Part shown: positions 1 through 12,700 of the stretch, piece after piece | Numbering within the stretch: position 1 is the stretch's first letter | How the letters are laid out: every line of letters starts with the position of its first letter | Assembly (NCBI GenBank): GCA_030549335.1 | Contig: JAUKPH010000029.1 | Span: 930,001 to 994,000 of the forward strand | Direction of reading: 5' to 3' | Source of the DNA: Pontederia crassipes | Lineage: Eukaryota; Streptophyta; Magnoliopsida; Commelinales; Pontederiaceae | DNA: 64,000 nucleotides | Translations under genes and position numbers: made by a program | The notes under the pieces: generated by a model | Database searches by the model: none | The model's input: only the letters and a program-made list of their open reading frames with translations | What the model was told of the DNA's origin: nothing

Positions 1-2050
1 ATCCATAGGCATGAAAGCGTCGAAAATTTGGCATCTTTTGACAGCGTCCAAAATATCGCATTTTTTTACCTTCTTGGCTGAAAACACGAGCAAAAGGCGC
101 ACGCGCGAAATTTCGCACCCCTAGAAAATTTTCATCCGAGTCCATTTTTTCGTCCCAATCATCTCACCATGCATCAATAGGCATGAAAGCGTCTAAAATT
201 TGGCATCTTTTGACAGCGTCAAAAATTTCGCGTTTTTTGACCTTCCTGGCTGAAAACACGAGTAAATGGCGAGCACGCGAAATTTCGCGCCCCCGAAAAA
301 TTTTCATCCGAGTCCATTTTTTCGTCCCAATCATCTCTCCATGCATCAAGAGGCACGAAAGCATCGAAAATTTGGCATCTTTTGACAGCGTCAAAAATTT
401 CGTGTTTTTTGACCTTCTTGGCTGAAAACACGAGTAAAAGGCGCACGCGCGAAATTTCGCACCCCCAAAAAATTTTCATCTGAGTCCATTTTTTCGTCCC
501 AGTCATCTCACCATGCATCAAAAGGCACGATAGCGTCGAAAATTTGGCATCTTTTGACAGCGTAAAATTTTTTGCATTTTTTTACCTTCTTGGCTGAAAA
601 CACGAGGAAAAGGCGCGCGCGCGAAATTTCGCACCCCCGGAAAATTTTCATCTGAATCCATTTTTTCGTGCCAATCATCTCACCATGCATCAATAGGCAC
701 GAAAGCGTCGAAAATTTGGCATCTTTTGACAGCGTAAAAAATTTCACGTTTTTTGACCTTCTTGGCTGAAAACACGAGTAAAAGGCGCGCGCGCGAAATT
801 TCGCACCCCCGAAAAATTTTCATCCGAGTCCATTTTTTCATCCCAATCATCTCTCCATGCATCAACAGGCACGATAGCCTCGAAAATTTGGCATCTTTTG
901 ACAGCGTCAAAAATTTCGGTTTCTTGACCTTCTAGGCTAAAAACACGAGTAAAAGGCGCGCGCGCGAAATTTCGCACCCCCGGAAAATTTTCATCCGAGT
1001 CCATTTTTTCGTCCCAATCATCTCACCATGCATCAATAGGCATGAAAGCGTCGAAAATTTGGCATCTTTTGACAGCGTCCAAAATATCGCATTTTTTGAC
1101 CTTCTTGGCTGAAAACACGAGTAAAAGGCGCACGCGCGAAATTTCGCACCCCCAGAAAATTTTCATCCGAGTCCATTTTTTCGTCCCAATCATCTCACCA
1201 TGCATCAATAGGCATGAAAGCGTCGAAAATTTGGCATCTTTTGACAGCGTCAAAAATTTCGCGTTTTTTGACCTTCTTGGCTGAAAGCACGAGTAAATGG
1301 CGCGCACGCGAAATTTCGCACCCCCGGAAAATTTTCATCCGAGTCCATTTTTTCGTTCCAATCATCTCACCATGCATCAATAGGCACGAAAGCGTCGAAA
1401 ATTTGGCATCTTTTGACAGCGTCAAAAATTTCGCGTTTTTTGACTTTCTTGGCTGAAAACACGAGTAAAAGGCGCGCGCACGAAATTTCGCACCCCCGGA
1501 AAATTTTCATCCGAGTCCATTTTTTCGTCCCAATCATCTCGCCATGCATCAACAGGCACGAAAGCGTCGAAAATTTGGCATCTTTTGACAGCGTCAAAAA
1601 TTTAGCATTTTTTGACCTTCTTGGCTGAAAACACGAGAAAAAGGCGCGCGTGCGCAATTTCGCACCCCCGGAAAATTTTCTTCTGAATCCATTTTTTCGT
1701 GCCAATCACCTCACCTTGCATCAATAGGCACGAAAGCGTCGAAAATTTGCATCTTTTGACAGCGTAAAAAATTTCACATTTTTTGACCTTCTTGGCTGAA
1801 AACACGAGAAAAAGGCGCGCGTGCGCAATTTCACACCCCCGAAAAATTTTCGTCCGAGTCCATTTTTTCCTCCCAATCATCTCTCCATGCATCAACAGGC
1901 ACGATAGCGTCGAAAATCTGGCATCTTTTGACAGCGTAAAAAATTTCGCATTTTTTGACCTTGGCTGAAAACACGAGTAAAAAGCGCGCGCGCGAAATTT
2001 CGCACCCCCGGAAAATTCTCATCCGAGTCCATTTTTTCGTCCCACTCACC

Positions 2051-3348
2051 TCACCATGCATCAATAGGCACGAAAGCGTCAAAAATTTGGCATCTTTTGA
2101 TAGCGTCAAAAATTTCAGTTTTTTGACCTTCTTGGCTGAAAACACGATTAAAAGGTGCGCGCGCGAAATTTCGCACCCCCGGAAAATTTTCATCCGAGTC
2201 CATTTTTTCGTCCCAATCATCTCTCCATGCATCAAGAGGCACGAAAGCATCGAAAATTTGGCATCTTTTGACATCGTCAAAAATTTCGTGTTTTTTGACC
2301 TTCTTGGCTGAAAACACGAGTAAAAGGCGCACGCGCGAAATTTCGCACCCCCAAAAAATTTTCATCTGAGTCCATTTTTTCGTCCCAATCATCTCACCAT
2401 GCATCAAAAGGCACGATAGCGTCGAAAATTTGGCATCTTTTGACAGCGTAAAATTTTTTGCATTTTTTGACCTTCTTGGCTGAAAACACGAGTAAAAGGC
2501 GCTCGCGCGAAATTTCGCACCCCCGAAAAATTTTCATCCGAGTCCATTTTTTCATCCCAATCATCTCTCCATGCATCAACAGGCACGATAGCCTCGAAAA
2601 TTTGGCATCTTTTGACAGCGTCAAAAATTTCGGTTTTTTGACCTTCTAGGCTGAAAACACGAGTAAAAGGCGCGCGCGCGAAATTTCGCACACCCGGAAA
2701 ATTTTCATCCGAGTCCATTTTTTCGTCCCAATCATCTCACCATGCATCAATAGGCATGAAAGCGTCTAAAATTTGGCATCTTTTGACAGCGTCAAAAATT
2801 TCGCGTTTTTTGACCTTCCTGGCTGAAAACACGAGTAAATGGCGCGCACGCGAAATTTCGCGCCCCCGAAAAATTTTCATCCGAGTCCATTTTTTCGTCC
2901 CAATCATCTCTCCATGCATCAATAGGCACGAAAGCGTCAAAAATTTGGCATCTTTTGATAGCGTCAAAAATTTCAGTTTTTTGACCTTCTTGGCTGAAAA
3001 CACGATTAAAAGGTGCGCGCGCGAAATTTCGCACCCCCGGAAAATTTTCATCCGAGTCCATTTTTTCGTCCCAATCATCTCTCCATGCATCAAGAGGCAC
3101 GAAAGCATCGAAAATTTGGCATCTTTTGACATCGTCAAAAATTTCGCGTTTTTTGACCTTCTTGGCTGAAAACACGAGTAAAAGGCGCACGCGCGAAATT
3201 TCGCACCCCCAAAAAATTTTCATCTGAGTCCATTTTTTCGTCCCAATCATCTCACCATGCATCAAAAGGCACGATAGCGTCGAAAATTTGGCATCTTTTG
3301 ACAGCGTAAAATTTTTTGCATTTTTTGACCTTCTTGGCTGAAAACACG
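2051..3348. repeat. Offset-858 duplication (five-monomer spacing)
   Basis: The stretch 2051-2490 recurs at 2909-3348. Shared private marks are 'gatagcgtc' followed by 'tttcagtttt', 'aacacgattaaaaggtgc', 'caagaggcacgaaagcatcg' with 'gacatcgtc', and 'caaaaggcacgatagcg'. The copies then diverge within the next CG tract (gcgctcgcg against gcgcgcgcg). Related single monomers also occur near 336 and 5150. Confidence 0.7.
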
Positions 3349-6300
3349 AGGAAAAGGCGCGCGCGCGAAATTTCGCACCCCCGAAAAATTTTCATCTGAA
3401 TCCATTTTTTCGTGCCAATCATCTCACCATGCATCAATAGGCACGAAAGCGTCGAAAATTTGGCATCTTTTGACATCGTAAAAAATTTCACGTTTTTTGA
3501 CCTTCTTGGCTGAAAACACGAGTAAAAGGCGCGGGCGCGAAATTTCGCACCCCCAAAAAATTTTCATCCGAGTCCATTTTTTCATCCCAATCATCTCTCC
3601 ATGCATCAACAGGCACGATAGCCTCGAAAATTTGGCATCTTTTGACAGCGTCAAAAATTTCGGTTTCTTGACCTTCTAGGCTGAAAACACGAGTAAAAGG
3701 CGCGCGCGCGAAATTTTGCACCCCCGGAAAATTTTCATCCGAGTCCATTTTTTCGTCCCAATCATCTCACCATGCATCAATAGGCATGAAAGCGTCGAAA
3801 ATTAGGCATCTTTTGACAGCGTCCAAAATATCGCATTTTTTGACCTTCTTGGCTGAAAACACGAGTAAAAGGCGCACGCGCGACATTTCGCACCCCCAGA
3901 AAATTTTCATCCGAGTCCATTTTTTCGTCCCAATCATCTCTCCATGCATCAACAGGCACGATAGCGTCGAAAATTTGGCATCTTTTGACAGCGCCAAAAA
4001 TTTCGCATTTTTTGACCTTCTTGGCAGAAAACACGAGTAAAAGGCGCGCGCGCGAAATTTCGCACCCCCGGAAAATTTTCATCCGAGTCCATTTTTTCGT
4101 CCCAATCATCTCTCCATGCATCAACAGGCACGAAAGCGTCGAAAATTTGGCATCTTTTGACAGCGCCAAAAATTTCGCGTTTTTTGACCTTCTAGGCTGA
4201 AAACACGAGTAAAAGGCGCACGCGCGAAATTTCGCACCCCCAGAAAATTTTCATCCGAGTCCATTTTTTCGTCCCAATCATCTCACCATGCATCAATAGG
4301 CATGAAAGCGTCGAAAATTTGGAATCTTTTGACAGCGTCAAAAATTTCGCGTTTTTTGACCTTCTTGGCTGAAAACACGAGTAAATAGCGCGCACGCGAA
4401 ATTTCGCGCCCCCGAAAAATTTTCATCCGAGTCCATTTTTTCGTCCCAATCATCTCACGATGCATCAATAGGCACGAAATCGTCGAAAATTTGGCATCTT
4501 TTGACAGCGTCAAAAATTTCGCATTTTTTGACCTTCTTGGCTGAAACACGAGTAAAAGGCGCGCGCGCGAAATTTCGCACCCCGGAAAATTTTCATCCGA
4601 GTCCATTTTTTCGTCCCAATCATCTCACCATGCATCAATAGGCACGAATTTGTCGAAAATTTGGCATCTTTTGACAGCGTAAAAAATTTCATATTTTTTT
4701 ACCTTCTTGGCTGAAAACACGACTAAAAGGCGCGCGCGCGAAATTTCGCACCCCCGGAAAATTTTCATCCGAGTCCATTTTTTCGTCCCAATCATCTCAC
4801 CATGCATCAATAGGCACGAATTTGTCGAAAATTTGGCATCTTTTGACAGCGTCAAAAATTTCACATATTTTGACCTTCTTGGCTGAAAACACGAGTAAAA
4901 GGCGCACGCGCGAAATTTCGCACCCCCAGAAAATTTTCATCCGAGTCCATTTTTTCGTCCCAATCATCTCACCATGCATCAATAGGCATGAAAGCGTGAA
5001 AAATTTGGCATCTTTTGACAGCGTCAAAAATTTCGCGTTTTTTGACCTTCTTGGCTGAAAACACGAGTAAATGGCGCGCACGCGAAATTTCGCGCCCCCG
5101 AAAAATTTTCATCCGAGTCCATTTTTTCGTCCCAATCATCTCTCCATGCATCAAGAGGCACGAAAGCATCGAAAATTTGGCATCTTTTGACAGCGTCAAA
5201 AATTTCGTGTTTTTTGACCTTCTTGGCTGAAAACACGAGTAAAAGGCGCACGCGCGAAATTTCGCACCCCCAAAAAATTTTCATCTGAGTCCATTTTTTC
5301 GTCCCAATCATCTCACCATGCATAAAAAGGCACGATAGCGTCGAAAATTTGGCATCTTTTGACAGCGTAAAATTTTTTGCATTTTTTGACCTTCTTGGCT
5401 GAAAACACGAGGAAAAGGCCGCGCGCGCGAAATTTCGCACCCCCGGAAAATTTTCATCTGAATCCATTTTTTCGTGCCAATCATCTCACCATGCATCAAT
5501 AGGCACGAAAGCGTCGAAAATTTGGCATCTTTTGACAGCGTAAAAAATTTCACGTTTTTTGACCTTCTTGGCTGAAAACACGAGTAAAAGGCGCGCGCGC
5601 GAAATTTCGCACCCCCGAAAAATTTTCATCCGAGTCCATTTTTTCATCCCAATCATCTCTCCATGCATCAAGAGGCACGATAGCCTCGAAAATTTGGCAT
5701 CTTTTGACAGCGTCAAAAATTTCGGTTTTTTGACCTTCTAGGCTGAAAACACGAGTAAAAGGCGCGCGCGCGAAATTTCGCACCCCCGGAAAATTTTCAT
5801 CCGAGTCCATTTTTTCGTCCCAATCATCTCACCATGCTTCAATAGGCATGAAAGCGTCAAAAATTTGGCATCTTTTGACAGCGTCCAAAATATCGCATTT
5901 TTTGACCTTCTTGGCTGAAAACACGAGTAAAAGGCGCACGCGCGACATTTCGCACCCCCAGAAAATTTTCATCCGAGTCCATTTTTTCGTCCCAATCATC
6001 TCACCATGCATCAATAGGCATGAAAGCGTCGAAAATTTGGCATCTTTTGACAGCGTCAAAAATTTCGCGTTTTTTGACCTTCTTGGCTGAAAACACGAGT
6101 AAATAGCGCGCACGCGAAATTTCGGGCCCCCGAAAAATTTTCATCCGAGTCCATTTTTTCGTCCCAATCATCTCACGATGCATCAATAGGCACGAAGTCG
6201 TCGAAAATTTGGCATCTTTTGACAGCGTCAAAAATTTCGCATTTTTTGACCTTCTTGGCTGAAAACACGAGTAAAAGGCGCGCGCGCGAAATTTCGCACC

Positions 6301-6949
6301 CCGGAAAATTTTCATCCGAGTCCATTTTTTCGTCCCAATCATCTCACCATGCATCAATAGGCACGAATTTTTCGAAAATTTGGCATCTTTTGACAGCGTC
6401 AAAATTTTCATATTTTTTGACCTTCTTGGCTGAAAACACGACTAAAAAGCGCGCGCGCGCGAAATTTCGCACCCCGGAAAATTTTCATCCGAGTCCATTT
6501 TTTCGTCCCAATCATCTCACCATGCATCAATAGGCACGAATTTGTCGAAAATTTGGCATCTTTTGACAGCGTAAAAAATTTCACATTTTTTGACCTTCTT
6601 GGCTGAAAACACGAGTAAAAGGCGCACGCGCGAAATTTCGCACCCCTAGAAAATTTTCATCCGAGTCCATTTTTTCGTCCCAATCATCTCACCATGCATC
6701 AATAGGCATGAAAGCGTCAAAAATTTGGCATCTTTTGACAGCGTCAAAAATTTCGCATTTTTTGACCTTCTTGGCTGAAAGCACGAGTAAATGGCGTGCA
6801 CGCGAAATTTCGCACCCCCGGAAAATTTTCATCTGAATCCATTTTTTCGTGCCAATCACCTCACCTTGCATCAATAGGCACGAAAGCGTCAAAAATTTGG
6901 CATCTTTTGACAGCGTCAAAAATTTCACATTTTTTGACCTTCTTGGCTG

Positions 6950-7985
6950 AAAACACGAGAAAAAGGCGAGCGCGCGAAATTTCGCACCCCCGAAAAATTT
7001 TCGTCCGAGTCCATTTTTTCATCCCAATCATCTCTCCATGCATCAACAAGCACGATAGCGTCGAAAATTTGGCATCTTTTGACAGCGCCAAAAATTTTGC
7101 ATTTTTTGACCTTCTTGGCTGAAAACACTAGGAAAAGGCGCGCGCGCGAAATTTCGCACCCCCGAAAAATTTTCATCTGAATCCATTTTTTCGTGCCAAT
7201 CACCTCACCTTGCATCAATAGGCACGAAAGCGTCGAAAATTTGGCATCTTTTGACAGCGTCAAAAATTTCACGTTTTTTGACCTTCTTGGCTGAAAACAC
7301 GAGTAAAAGGCGCGCGCGCGAAATTTCGCACCCCCGAAAAATTTTCATCCGAGTCCATTTTTTCATCCCAATCATCTCTCCATGCATCAACAGGCACGAT
7401 AGCCTCGAAGATTTGGCATTTTTTGACAGCGTCAAAAATTTCCGTTTTTTGACCTTCTAGGCTGAAAACACGAGTAAAAGGCGCGCGCGCGAAATTTCGC
7501 ACCCCCGGAAAATTTTCATCCGAGTCCATTTTTTCGTCCCAATCATCTCACCATGCATCAATAGGCATGAAAGCGTCGAAAATTTGGCATCTTTTGACAG
7601 CGTCAAAAATTTCGCATTTTTTGACCTTCTTGGCTGAAAACACGAGTAAAAGGCGCACGCGCGAAATTTCGCACCCCGGAAAATTTTCATCCGAGTCCAT
7701 TTTTTCGTCCCAATCATCTCACCATGCATCAATAGGCACGAATTTGTCGAAAATTTGGCATCTTTTGACAGCGTCAAAAATTTCATATTTTTTGACCTTC
7801 TTGGCTGAAAACACGACTAAAAGGCGCGCGCGCGAAATTTCGCACCCCGGAAAATTTTCATCCGAGTCCATTTTTTCGTCTCAATCATCTCACCATGCAT
7901 CAATAGGCACGAATTTGTCGAAAATTTGGCATCTTTTGATAGCGTCAAAAATTTCACATTTTTTGACCTTCTTGGCTGAAAACAC
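6950..7985. repeat. Segment duplicated at about 11246-12281 (offset 4,296)
   Basis: About six monomers recur 4,296 bp (25 monomers) downstream in the same order: a 'gacagcgcc' monomer, a 'cgtgccaatcacctc' monomer, a 'gatagcctcg' monomer with 'tttccgtttt', and two 'gaatttgtcg' monomers with 'cacgactaaaagg' and cacccc. A handful of point differences separate the copies. The copies stop matching at the next CG tract (gcgcacgcg against gcgcgcgcg). Confidence 0.65.
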
Positions 7986-8910
7986 GAGTAAAAGGCGCAC
8001 GCGCGAAATTTCGCACCCCCAGAAAATTTTCATCCGAGTCCATTTTTTCGTCCCAATCATCTCACCATGCATCAATAGGCATGAAAGCGTCAAAATTTTG
8101 GCATCTTTTGACAGCGTCAAAAATTTCGCGTTTTTTGACCTTCTTGGCTGAAAGCACGAGTAAATGGCGCGCACGCGAAATTTCGCACCCCCGGAAAATT
8201 TTCATCCGAGTCCATTTTTTCGTTCCAATCATCTCACCATGCATCAATAGGCACGAAAGCGTCGGAAATTTGGCATCTTTTGACAGCGTCAAAAATTTTG
8301 CATTTTTTGACCTTCTTGGCTGAAAACACGAGTAAAAGGCGCGCGCGCGAATTTTCGCACCCCCGGAAAATTTTCATCCAGGTCCATTTTTTCGTCCCAA
8401 TCATCCCACCATGCATCAATAGGTATGAAAGCGTCGAAAATTTAGCATCTTTTGACAGCGTCAAAAATTTCGTGTTTTTTTTACCTTCTTGGCTGAAAAA
8501 CCGAGTAAAAGGCGCGCGCGCGAAATTTCGCACCCCCGTAAAATTTTCATCCGAGTACATTTTTTCGTCCCAATCATCTCACCATGCATCAAAAGGCACG
8601 ATAGCGTCGAAAATTTGGCATCTTTTGACAGCATAAAAATTTTTGCATTTTTTGACCTTCTTGGCTGAAAACACGAGGAAAAGGCGCGCGCGCGAAATTT
8701 CGCACCCCCGGAAAATTTTCATCTGAATCCATTTTTTCGTGCCAATCACCTCACCTTGCATCAATAGGCACGAAAGGGTAAAAAATTTGGCATCTTTTGA
8801 CAGCGTCAAAAATTTCACGTTTTTTGACCTTCTTGGCTGAAAACACGAGAAAAAGGCGCGCGCGCGAAATTTCGCACCCCCGAAAAATTTTCGTCCGAGT
8901 CCATTTTTTC
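7945..8910. repeat. Segment duplicated at about 10350-11316 (offset 2,405-2,407)
   Basis: About 0.97 kb recurs 14 monomers downstream. Private marks shared by both copies include 'gtcggaaattt', 'cgaattttcgc', 'catccaggtcc', 'aatcatcccacc', 'aataggtatg', 'ggctgaaaaaccgag', 'gagtacatt' and 'gaaagggtaaaa'. The offset grows by one or two bases because homopolymers differ (the T run after 'cgtg' near 8473 and 10878). The match ends where 8924 has the deletion 'caccagcatc' but 11328 has 'tctccatgcatc'. Confidence 0.75.
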
Positions 8911-8924
8911 GTCCCAATCATCTC

Positions 8925-9440
8925 ACCAGCATCAAAAGGCACGATAGCGTCGAAAGTTTGGCATCTTTTGACAGCATAAAAAATTTTGCATTTTTTGACC
9001 TTCTTGGCAGAAAACAGGAGGAAAAGGCGCGCGCGCGAAATTTCGCACCCCCGGAAAATTTTCATCTGAATCCATTTCTTCGTGCCAATCACCTCACCTT
9101 GCATCAATAGGCACGAAAGCGTCGAAAATTTGGCATCTTTTGACAGCGTCAAAAATTTCACGTTTGTTGACCTTCTTGGCTGAAAACACGAGTAAAAGGC
9201 ACGCGCGCGAAATTTCGCACCCCCGAAAAATTTTCATCCGAGTCCATTTTTTCATCCCAATCATCTCTCCATGCATCAACAGGCACGATAGCCTCGAAAA
9301 TTTGGCATCTTTTGACAGCGTCAAAAATTTCCGTTTTTTGACCTTCTAGGCTGAAAACACGAGTAAAAGCCGCGCGCGCGAAATTTCGCATCCCCGAAAA
9401 ATTTTCATCCGAGTCCATTTTTTCGTCCCAATCATCTCAC
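8925..9440. repeat. Segment duplicated at about 12532-13047 (offset 3,607)
   Basis: Three monomers recur 21 monomers downstream. Shared private marks are the one-base deletion in 'ctcaccagcatc', 'gtcgaaagtttgg', 'ggcagaaaacaggagg', 'catttcttcg' and 'cacgtttgttg'. Agreement over so many rare changes shows common descent of the block rather than parallel mutation. Confidence 0.75.
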
Positions 9441-9459
9441 CATGCATCAACAGGCACGA

Positions 9460-9740
9460 AAGCGTCGAAAATTTGGCATCCTATGACAGCGTCAAAAATT
9501 TCGCATTTTTTGACCTTCTTGGCTGAAAACACGAGTAAAAGGCGCGCGCGCGAAATTTCGCACCCCCGGAAAATTTTCATCCGAGTCCATTTTTTCGTCC
9601 CAATCATCTCACCATGCATCAACAGGCACGAAAGCGTTGAAAATTTGGCATCTTTTGACAGCATCAAAAATTTCGCATTTTTTGACCTTCTTGGCTGAAA
9701 ACACGAGTAAAAGGCGCGCGCGCGAAATTTCGCACCCCGG
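9460..9740. repeat. Short segment duplicated at about 13582-13862 (offset 4,122)
   Basis: Both places carry the unusual 'ggcatcctatgacag', followed by a monomer reading 'gaaagcgttgaaaattt'. The spacing is 24 monomers minus about 6 bp. Flanking monomers differ, so the shared block is short. Confidence 0.6.
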
Positions 9741-12700
9741 AAAATTTTCATCCGAGTCCATTTTTTCGTCCCAATCATCTCACCATGCATCAATAGGCAC
9801 GAAATCGTCGAAAATTTGGCATCTTTTGACAGCATGAAAAATTTCACGTTTTTTACCTTCTTGGCTGAAAACACGACTAAAAGGCGCGCGCGCGAAATTT
9901 CGCACCCCCGAAAAATTTTCATCCGAGTCCATTTTTTCGTCCCAATCATCTCACCATGCATCAATAGGCACGAAAGCGACAAAAATTTGGCATCTTTTGA
10001 CAGCGTCAAAAATTTCACATTTTTTGACCTTCATGGCTGAAAACACGAGAAAAAGGCGCGCGCGCGAAATTTCGCACCCCCGAAAAATTTTCGTCCGAGT
10101 CCATTTTTTCATCCCAATCATCTCTCCATGCATCAACAGGCACGATAGCCTCGAAAATTTGGCATCTTTTGACAGCGCCAAAAATTTTGCATTTTTTGAC
10201 CTTCTTGGCTGAAAACACTAGGAAAAGGCGCGCGCGCGAAATTTCGCACCCCCGAAAAATTTTCATCTGAATCCATTTTTTCGTGCCAATCACCTCACCT
10301 TGCATCAATAGGTACGAAAGCGTCGAAAATTTGGCATCTTCTGACAGCGTCAAAAATTTCACATTTTTTGACCTTCTTGGCTGAAAACACGAGTAAAAGG
10401 CGCACGCGCGAAATTTCGCACCCCCAGAAAATTTTCATCCGAGTCCATTTTTTCGTCCCAATCATCTCACCATGCATCAATAGGCATGAAAGCGTCAAAA
10501 ATTTGGCATCTTTTGACAGCGTCAAAAATTTCGCGTTTTTTGACCTTCTTGGCTGAAAGCACGAGTAAATGGCGCGCACGCGAAATTTCGCACCCCCGGA
10601 AAATTTTCATCCGAGTCCATTTTTTCGTTCCAATCATCTCACCATGCATCAATAGGCACGAAAGCGTCGGAAATTTGGCATCTTTTGACAGCGTCAAAAA
10701 TTTTGCAATTTTTGACCTTCTTGGCTGAAAACACGAGTAAAAGGCGCGCGCGCGAATTTTCGCACCCCCGGAAAATTTTCATCCAGGTCCATTTTTTCGT
10801 CCCAATCATCCCACCATGCATCAATAGGTATGAAAGCGTCGAAAATTTAGCATCTTTTGACAGCGTCAAAAATTTCGTGTTTTTTTTTACCTTCTTGGCT
10901 GAAAAACCGAGTAAAAGGCGCGCGCGCGAAATTTCGCACCCCCGTAAAATTTTCATCCGAGTACATTTTTTCGTCCCAATCATCTCACCATGCATCAAAA
11001 GGCACGATAGCGTCGAAAATTTGGCATCTTTTGACAGCATAAAAATTTTTGCATTTTTTGACCTTCTTGGCTGAAAACACGAGGAAAAGGCGCGCGCGCG
11101 AAATTTCGCACCCCCGGAAAATTTTCATCTGAATCCATTTTTTCGTGCCAATCACCTCACCTTGCATCAATAGGCACGAAAGGGTAAAAAATTTGGCATC
11201 TTTTGACAGCGTCAAAAATTTCACGTTTTTTGACCTTCTTGGCTGAAAACACGAGAAAAAGGCGCGCGCGCGAAATTTCGCACCCCCGAAAAATTTTCGT
11301 CCGAGTCCATTTTTTCATCCCAATCATCTCTCCATGCATCAACAGGCACGATAGCGTCGAAAATTTGGCATCTTTTGACAGCGCCAAAAATTTTGCATTT
11401 TTTGACCTTCTTGGCTGAAAACATGAGGAAAAGGCGCGCGCGCGAAATTTCGCACCCCCGAAAAATTTTCATCTGAATCCATTTTTTCGTGCCAATCACC
11501 TCACTTTGCATCAATAGGCACGAAAGCGTCGAAAATTTGGCATCTTTTGACAGCGTCAAAAATTTCACGTTTTTTGACCTTCTTGGCTGAAAACACGAGT
11601 AAAAGGCGCGCGCGCGAAATTTCGCACCCCCAAAAAATTTTCATCCGAGTCCATTTTTTCATCCCAATCATCTCTCCATGCATCAACAGGCACGATAGCC
11701 TCGAAAATTTGGCATCTTTTGACAGCGTCAAAAATTTCCGTTTTTTGACCTTCTAGGCTGAAAACACGAGTAAAAGGCGCGCGCGCGAAATTTCGCACCC
11801 CCGGAAAATTTTCATCCGAGTCCATTTTTTCGTCCCAATCATCTCACCATGCATCAATAGGCATGAAAGCATCGAAAATTTGGCATCTTTTGACAGCGTA
11901 AAAAATTTCGCATTTTTTGACCTTCTTGGCTGAAAACACGAGTAAAAGGCGCACGCGCGAAATTTCGCACCCCGGAAAATTTTCATCCGAGTCCATTTTT
12001 TCGTCCCAATCATCTCACCATGCATCAATAGGCACGAATTTGTCGAAAATTTGGCATCTTTTGACAGCGTCAAAAATTTCATATTTTTTGACCTTCTTGG
12101 CTGAAAACACGACTAAAAGGCGCGCGCGCGAAATTTCGCACCCCGGAAAATTTTCATCCGAGTCCATTTTTTCGTCTCAATCATCTCACCATGCATCAAT
12201 AGGCACGAATTTGTCAAAAATTTGGCATCTTTTGACAGCGTAAAAAATTTCACATTTTTTGACCTTCTTGGCTGAAAACACGAGTAAAAGGCGCGCGCGC
12301 GAAATTTTGCACCCCCGGAAAATTTTCATCCGAGTCCATTTTCTCGTCCCAATCATCTCAACAAGCATCAATAGGCAAGAAAGCGTCGAAAATTTGGCAT
12401 CTTTTGATAGCGTCAAAAATTTCGCGTTTTTTTACCTTCTTGGCTGAAAACACGAGTAAAAGGCGCGCGCGCGAAATTTCGCACCCCCGTAAAATTTTCA
12501 TCCAAGTCCATTTTTTCGTCCCAATCATCTCACCAGCATCAAAAGGCACGATAGCGTCGAAAGTTTGGCATCTTTTGACAGCATAAAAAATTTTGCATTT
12601 TTTGACCTTCTTGGCAGAAAACAGGAGGAAAAGGCGCGCGCGCGAAATTTCGCACCCCCGGAAAATTTTCATCTGAATCCATTTCTTCGTGCCAATCACC

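Noticed and set aside
1949..1975. Possible breakpoint or insertion at the shortened 'gaccttggctg'
   Set aside because: It is a three-base loss from 'gaccttcttggctg', with the satellite continuing in phase. This is a small deletion only.
8923..9010. Junction of a mobile element at the 'caccagcatc' deletion and 'acaggagg' variant
   Set aside because: The change is a one-base deletion plus substitutions, with satellite on both sides. The same block recurs at 12532, so it is an inherited variant.
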